Made by a program: the position numbers and the translations under genes
Shown here: piece after piece, positions 5,101 through 5,339 of the stretch
Position numbering within the stretch: position 1 is the first letter of the stretch
How the letters are laid out: the number at the start of each line of letters is the position of its first letter
Notes under the pieces: model-generated
The model's database searches: none
Told to the model about the DNA's origin: nothing
What the model saw: the letters and a program-made list of their open reading frames with translations, nothing else
From: Gammaproteobacteria bacterium
Lineage (GTDB): Bacteria > Pseudomonadota > Gammaproteobacteria > Pseudomonadales > UBA3067
DNA length: 5,339 nucleotides
Direction: 5' to 3'
Assembly (NCBI GenBank): GCA_002402085.1
Contig: NVVB01000021.1
Span: forward strand, 29,146 to 34,484

Positions 5101-5129
5101 TTGTAAAAGTGTTAAATGCTTTGTAGAAT
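5101..5129 (+). promoter_or_regulatory. Predicted sigma-70 promoter for the glutaredoxin-like gene
   Basis: TTGTAA (5101-5106, four of six to TTGACA) and TAGAAT (5124-5129, five of six to TATAAT) are separated by the optimal 17 bp. Transcription would start near 5136, giving a leader of about 68 nt before the ATG at 5204. Confidence 0.55.
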
Positions 5130-5203
5130 CCTATTAATTCAATGCTGGAAGTTGGTCAGCAATTTGTTCCATTTTAGTTAGTTCAAAGCCTTGGGGGCAA
5201 ACC

Positions 5204-5339
5204 ATGTTAAGACTTATATTGGAAGACAAGGATATTCATCCGCTCATTAAAGAGACTATTAGCGTTAGTCATAGAGAGGTGGTGGAGGAAGTGGTTTTGG
5301 CCATGGAGGGGCAGTCCGTGGTCTTAGTCGGTATGGCGG
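5204..5339 (+). CDS. Glutaredoxin-family protein, N-terminal fragment cut by window edge
   Basis: The frame opens at ATG 5204, six bases after a GGGGG run (5193-5197), and stays open to the end of the window (45 codons). The visible protein starts MLRLILEDKDIHPLIKETI, continues SVSHREVVEEVVLAMEGQS and reaches the beta-strand VVLVGMA. This order (an IHP-x-I-x-x-x-I helix, an E-V-x-x-A helix, then VVVVGMA leading into the active site) matches the start of proteobacterial glutaredoxin-related proteins as I remember them. In that family the strand leads directly to an N-P-x-x-K-K-A motif and later to WPTFP and GG-x-x-D segments; these would lie beyond the window, so the active site cannot be examined. 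The inferred role is glutathione-linked redox or Fe-S handling in the cytoplasm. The call depends on a short N-terminal match and is moderately sure. Confidence 0.65.
   Translation, partial: MLRLILEDKDIHPLIKETISVSHREVVEEVVLAMEGQSVVLVGMA

Overview
This 5.3 kb stretch reads like ordinary chromosome from a gammaproteobacterium, most likely a marine, moderately low-GC member of the Cellvibrionales/Oceanospirillales type. That placement is inferred from protein character: a periplasmic cyclophilin, a NodD/LeuO-type LysR regulator, an MFE-2-like short-chain dehydrogenase, a small protein resembling DUF6316, and the beginning of a gammaproteobacterial monothiol glutaredoxin. No rRNA, tRNA, CRISPR array, transposase, integrase or phage gene is visible.

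Layout. Positions 1-143 hold no supportable gene. A promoter-like element (144-171) precedes a secreted peptidyl-prolyl isomerase (211-789, +), which ends at a good intrinsic terminator (823-846). A second inverted repeat (868-903) lies between it and a convergent LysR regulator (919-1884, -). The regulator's best start is an ATG at 1884, not a far-upstream TTG. About 780 bp of AT-rich non-coding DNA separates lysR from a divergent, well-translated short-chain dehydrogenase (2661-3509, +). That gap contains a 30-bp inverted repeat overlapping a sigma-54-like motif. The dehydrogenase is followed by a large hairpin (3562-3605) and about 360 bp with no convincing gene.

Next come a 69-residue small protein (3967-4176, +) and a convergent coiled-coil protein of unknown function (4375-4953, -). 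The gap between them holds a 14-bp-arm inverted repeat (4220-4264) running directly into five tandem 12-bp units (4261-4320). Divergent from the coiled-coil gene, behind a near-consensus sigma-70 promoter (5101-5129), a glutaredoxin-family gene starts at 5204 and runs off the window.

Each gene appears to be its own transcription unit, since orientations alternate and the gaps are long. The only plausible functional pairing is LysR with the divergent dehydrogenase, and their 776-bp separation makes even that tentative. I do not see a convincing new multi-gene system. The items most worth a second look are the hairpin plus 12-bp array, the uncharacterised coiled-coil protein, and the regulatory elements upstream of the dehydrogenase.
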